Below, one piece after another: positions 4,331 to 7,023 of a stretch of 7,023 nt of DNA. This DNA is from Alectryocaccomicrobium faecavium. GTDB lineage: Bacteria; Bacillota; Clostridia; Christensenellales; Aristaeellaceae. The stretch covers positions 1 through 7,023 of the forward strand of contig DVOT01000070.1 in NCBI GenBank assembly GCA_018713425.1. Reading direction: 5' to 3'. Both the position numbers and the translations under genes were made by a program. Every line of letters begins with the position of its first letter. Position 1 is the stretch's first letter. Below the pieces are notes generated by a model. That model was given only the letters and a program-made list of their open reading frames with translations. It made no database searches and had not been told where the DNA came from.

Positions 4331-7023
4331 TTACAGCTCCCGGATGGATTCGACGATGCTTTCGCGCGGAAGTCCGCGCAGCCTGGCGCGCAGGCCGAGA
4401 TGGCAGGCGAGCAAGACCGCGGCCGCGTAGGCGGCGAGCAGCGCGGGCAGGCCCCACACTGGCAGGACGCGGAAGGTGGTGAACTTGAAGCCGCTGTGCG
4501 TGACCGCGAAGATGGCCGCGCTGAGGGCGAAACCGGCCAGCGCGCCCACGGCCAGCAGAATGCCCACCTGCCGCCGGTACAGGCCCAGGATGGCGGAAAG
4601 CGGCGCACCCACGGCCCGCAGGGTGCCGATGGTGCGCCGGTCCGCGCGGATGCGGCCGGAGATGGCGTTGTCCATCATGCTCAGCGCGATGGCCGTGAAC
4701 AGCAAGAGCACCGTGCCCGCGGCGAGCAGCAGGTTGCGAATGATCTCCCGCTGCGCGCGGAGGGAGGCAAACTGGGAATCGTACCGCGCACCCTCCACGC
4801 GGGAGGCGATTTCGCGCAGCGCCTCATCGATCTGCGCCTCGGTTTCGGCAGGGGGCGTTTGCGCGAGCGCCACGCCGAATTCGCTGTAGCCGTTCGTGTA
4901 CAGGCCGAGCGCCCTGAGGCCCGCGTGCGTGGTGATCACGTCGCCATTCTCGTAGCCATAGAGCAATCCCATATCGTTGGCGGTTGCCCAGTCTACGGTC
5001 GCGCCGATGACGGGCGACGCGTCTCTGCGCGCCAGCGCGCCAGCGCGTATGTTCCAATCCCAGTTGTAGCCGAGCTTGTATTCCCGGGCGAACAGCTGGC
5101 ACAGGGGCAATTCCTGCCCCACCTGGAACGTGTCGTTGGCGAATTTGCGGTACTGCGCCTCCGGCTCGCGCTCCGCAAAGGGCTCCGTGGCGTAGGAAAT
5201 CCACAGGCCGCCGCGGACGGGCTGGGTTCTTTCATACACGCAATCCGGCGCGACCACGATCACCTCGCGGCCCGCGTTCAGCGCCTCGATGTCGATTTCG
5301 CCGTGTAGCACATCCCCCGCGCAGGCGAGGATGCGCTCTTCCGGCAGGGCGTTCACCTCCACGCCGAAGAGGTCGCCCTCAATGCCCAGTTCGTTCTTTA
5401 GGGTGAGGTATGCTTCGCGCCGTTCGCTGCTCCACGCGCTCCCGGTGGGCTCGTCCAGATACGTGTGGAGTGCGGGGTCGGGCCGCAGGTAGCCCGTCAC
5501 CTCGTCCAGCACCAGGTTGCATACCGCCCGTTGCGCGCCGTCCACGCGCGCTACATAGGGGAGGGAAAGGATGTCCGCGCGGTCGCTTTCGGTGAAGCGG
5601 GGCCGCAGGGCGGCTGCGTCGTAATATTCCCAGGAGTCGAAAGAATCAACGGTTAGTTCGTAGTCGTATTCCTGTTCGATTTGCATGACGGCGAGGTTGC
5701 CGCCCACCAGCAAATACGCGCCGCAGAGCGCCAGGAGGCACAGGGCGAGCAGGATGGGCACGCCCGCGCTTTGACCGCGATGGAGGACGAGCGCGCGGCG
5801 GGCGGCGAGCGATTCCACGCGGAAGCGCTTTTGCGATTTGACCCGCGCGCGGTGCGCGGCGCGCAGAAACTGCGTATCGCGGATGGCCTGCATGGGCGAA
5901 ACTCGGCCCGCGCGGCGCAGGGGAATGGCGGCGGCGAGCATCACGCACAGCACGGAGAAGGCCAGCGCGGCGAAAAGCAGCGCGGGCGGCGCGTAAAGCG
6001 CGCCCAGATCCAGCAGGCGCAGCAGCAGGGCGACGGCCAGGCAGGAAAGCGCGATGGCGGCGGGCGCGCACAGCAGGGCGAGCAGCAGCGCTTCGCGGCC
6101 AAAGATGCGGCGAATTTGCCGGCGGGTGGCGCCCACGGCGCGCATCATGCCGATCTGCACGCTGCGCTCGGCCAGGTTGGCGGCGAAGGCGTTCACAATG
6201 CCCATGCCCGAGGCCAGGAGCAGCGCGAGCGCTACGATGCCGATGCAAAGCTGCGCGCTCGAGATTCCCACGGCGCCCACTAGGGGGCGCTGGTAGTTGA
6301 AGAGCACGTATTGTCCGGGGATGGCTTCCTCGATTTGCGCTTCGGTGAGCGGCTGCGCGAGCTCAAGCAGCAGGTGCCGGGCGGGCAGCGAGCCGGGCTC
6401 GATTTCCTCCGCTTCGCTCGCCAGCGCGGCGGGGAAGCGCATGTAGTGCTGGTAATATACCGCCTGCTGGTCGCCGAGGTGCGCGGATTTTTCCGCCAGC
6501 ACGCCGGTGAGCGTGTAGGTGCGTGCCACCGGTTCGGAGGCGAGCTGGTTGCGCCCCACCAGGGGGTAAAAATACAGCGTGACGGTATCGCCCACCTCTG
6601 CCGCAAGGCGCAGGCGGTTCAGGGCAGAGGCTTCCAGCGCGATTTCGCCTGCCTGCTGCGGCATGCGGCCCTCGAGGCACGCGGGATGCGCCAGCGCGGC
6701 GGCGGTCTCGTCGTACTGCCCGAAGGTCACGCGCGCGGCGTCTGCCTCCGGGGAGGCGGCGATTTCACCGAACACCTCGACCGTGCCCACGCGCTGCGCG
6801 ATGCCGGTTTGGAGGATTTCTTCTTCCGTGGTATCGGTGTCAATCAGGGCGATGTCCTGCTCGCCCATGCGGGCGCGGTAGTCGTCCTGCATGGTCTTTC
6901 CCAGGCTCGCGGAGGCGAGCACGAGCGCCGTGGCGAAGAACACGGCCAGAAAAATGCCCGAGGCGAGGGAAAAATAGCGCTTCTTCTGCCCGCGCAGGCT
7001 GCCCAGCGCCATGCGCGTCATGG
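4331..7023 (-). CDS. ABC transporter permease with two FtsX cores (eight-TM type), paralog 2, 5' end truncated by window edge
   Basis: 897 codons including the TAA stop (4331-4333) are visible from an in-frame ATG at 7019-7021. This ATG aligns with Met8 of the neighbouring permease, and the two bases before it fit the same preceding codon. The true start is thus probably about seven codons outside the window. Fold and order match paralog 1, numbered from the visible Met: TM1 ~18-40, outer domain 1 ~41-252, TM2-TM4 within ~253-368, basic linker to ~419, TM5 ~420-440, outer domain 2 ~441-761, TM6-TM8 within ~763-876. The two cytoplasmic FtsX loops (MMRAVGATRRQIRRIF, TLRAVGAPLSAILGLYRRQ) are nearly identical to paralog 1. 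Differences cluster outside: residues ~184-193, ~231-258, 438-473, ~514-540, ~594-625, 649-671 (with YKLGYNWDWNIRAG) and the TM7-TM8 hairpin ~831-855. Both probably use the same ATPase; substrate unknown. Confidence 0.93.
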   Translation of the reverse strand, partial: MTRMALGSLRGQKKRYFSLASGIFLAVFFATALVLASASLGKTMQDDYRARMGEQDIALIDTDTTEEEILQTGIAQRVGTVEVFGEIAASPEADAARVTFGQYDETAAALAHPACLEGRMPQQAGEIALEASALNRLRLAAEVGDTVTLYFYPLVGRNQLASEPVARTYTLTGVLAEKSAHLGDQQAVYYQHYMRFPAALASEAEEIEPGSLPARHLLLELAQPLTEAQIEEAIPGQYVLFNYQRPLVGAVGISSAQLCIGIVALALLLASGMGIVNAFAANLAERSVQIGMMRAVGATRRQIRRIFGREALLLALLCAPAAIALSCLAVALLLRLLDLGALYAPPALLFAALAFSVLCVMLAAAIPLRRAGRVSPMQAIRDTQFLRAAHRARVKSQKRFRVESLAARRALVLHRGQSAGVPILLALCLLALCGAYLLVGGNLAVMQIEQEYDYELTVDSFDSWEYYDAAALRPRFTESDRADILSLPYVARVDGAQRAVCNLVLDEVTGYLRPDPALHTYLDEPTGSAWSSERREAYLTLKNELGIEGDLFGVEVNALPEERILACAGDVLHGEIDIEALNAGREVIVVAPDCVYERTQPVRGGLWISYATEPFAEREPEAQYRKFANDTFQVGQELPLCQLFAREYKLGYNWDWNIRAGALARRDASPVIGATVDWATANDMGLLYGYENGDVITTHAGLRALGLYTNGYSEFGVALAQTPPAETEAQIDEALREIASRVEGARYDSQFASLRAQREIIRNLLLAAGTVLLLFTAIALSMMDNAISGRIRADRRTIGTLRAVGAPLSAILGLYRRQVGILLAVGALAGFALSAAIFAVTHSGFKFTTFRVLPVWGLPALLAAYAAAVLLACHLGLRARLRGLPRESIVESIREL
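5732..6214 (-). repeat. Near-identical core block, copy in paralog 2
   Basis: Partner of the block at 2987-3469 (constant offset 2745). The sharp fall in similarity at both edges, into TM2 on one side and into the start of outer domain 2 on the other, suggests recent gene conversion or very strong purifying selection on the cytoplasmic core. Confidence 0.88.

Larger units (their letters stand above)
1574..7023 (-). repeat. Tandem direct duplication of a ~2.7 kb permease gene unit
   Basis: The segment 1574-4303 is repeated at 4331-7023 in the same orientation. The offset between matching bases is 2739 at the 5' end of the genes, 2745 in the middle and 2757 at the 3' end, so only small in-frame indels separate the copies (net six codons). 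Similarity stops at the coding ends: the 27 bp gap between the genes and the sequence after 1574 do not look alike. Copy-number change by recombination between the units is plausible. Confidence 0.9.

Noticed and set aside
2726..5308. 860-codon plus-strand open frame spanning both permease genes
   Set aside because: Its codons are exactly base-aligned with the minus-strand permease codons, so antisense stops arise only from sense TTA, CTA or TCA codons, which this GC-rich genome rarely uses. It ends at a sense CTA codon at 5306-5308. The translation is a Gly/Arg/His/Gln-rich product with no domain, while the minus strand encodes clear conserved permeases.

Overview
The window is strongly GC-rich, and almost all of it is one minus-strand gene cluster. 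Read in the direction of transcription (high to low coordinates) it holds two tandem paralogous ABC-transporter permeases of the FtsX/MacB superfamily (4331-7023, 5' end cut by the window edge, and 1574-4303). They are followed by a secreted, C-terminally membrane-anchored protein built of beta-sandwich (CARDB/COG1361-like) domains (264-1562). A plus-strand gene fragment of unknown function (1-204) converges on the cluster from the other side. No RNA gene, CRISPR array, insertion sequence or attachment site was seen.

Spacing is tight: 27 bp between the two permeases, and 11 bp between the second permease stop and the chosen start of the third gene. An alternative GTG start for the third gene would overlap the permease stop as GTGA. 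The three genes are therefore very probably one operon whose promoter and first gene(s) lie beyond 7023. No ATPase is present in the window. These permeases need one, and it is most likely encoded just upstream, outside the view.

The two permeases are a direct tandem duplication with a mosaic divergence pattern. The cytoplasmic loops and most of the membrane core are almost unchanged; one ~480 bp block differs at only about ten positions. Short patches in the two extracytoplasmic domains, around TM2 entry and in the TM7-TM8 hairpin are rewritten. The simplest reading is two permeases that keep the same ATPase-docking surface but present different outer faces to ligand or partner. The third gene, a secreted Ig-like protein with a C-terminal anchor, could be an accessory or partner subunit at the cell surface. 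That role is inference.

Organism: high GC, good AGGAG-type ribosome-binding sites, and an eight-TM permease with two FtsX cores next to a COG1361-like anchored protein suggest a GC-rich Gram-positive bacterium. A high-GC clostridial (gut Firmicutes-like) lineage seems more likely to me than an actinobacterium. This assignment is weak and rests on gene style only.
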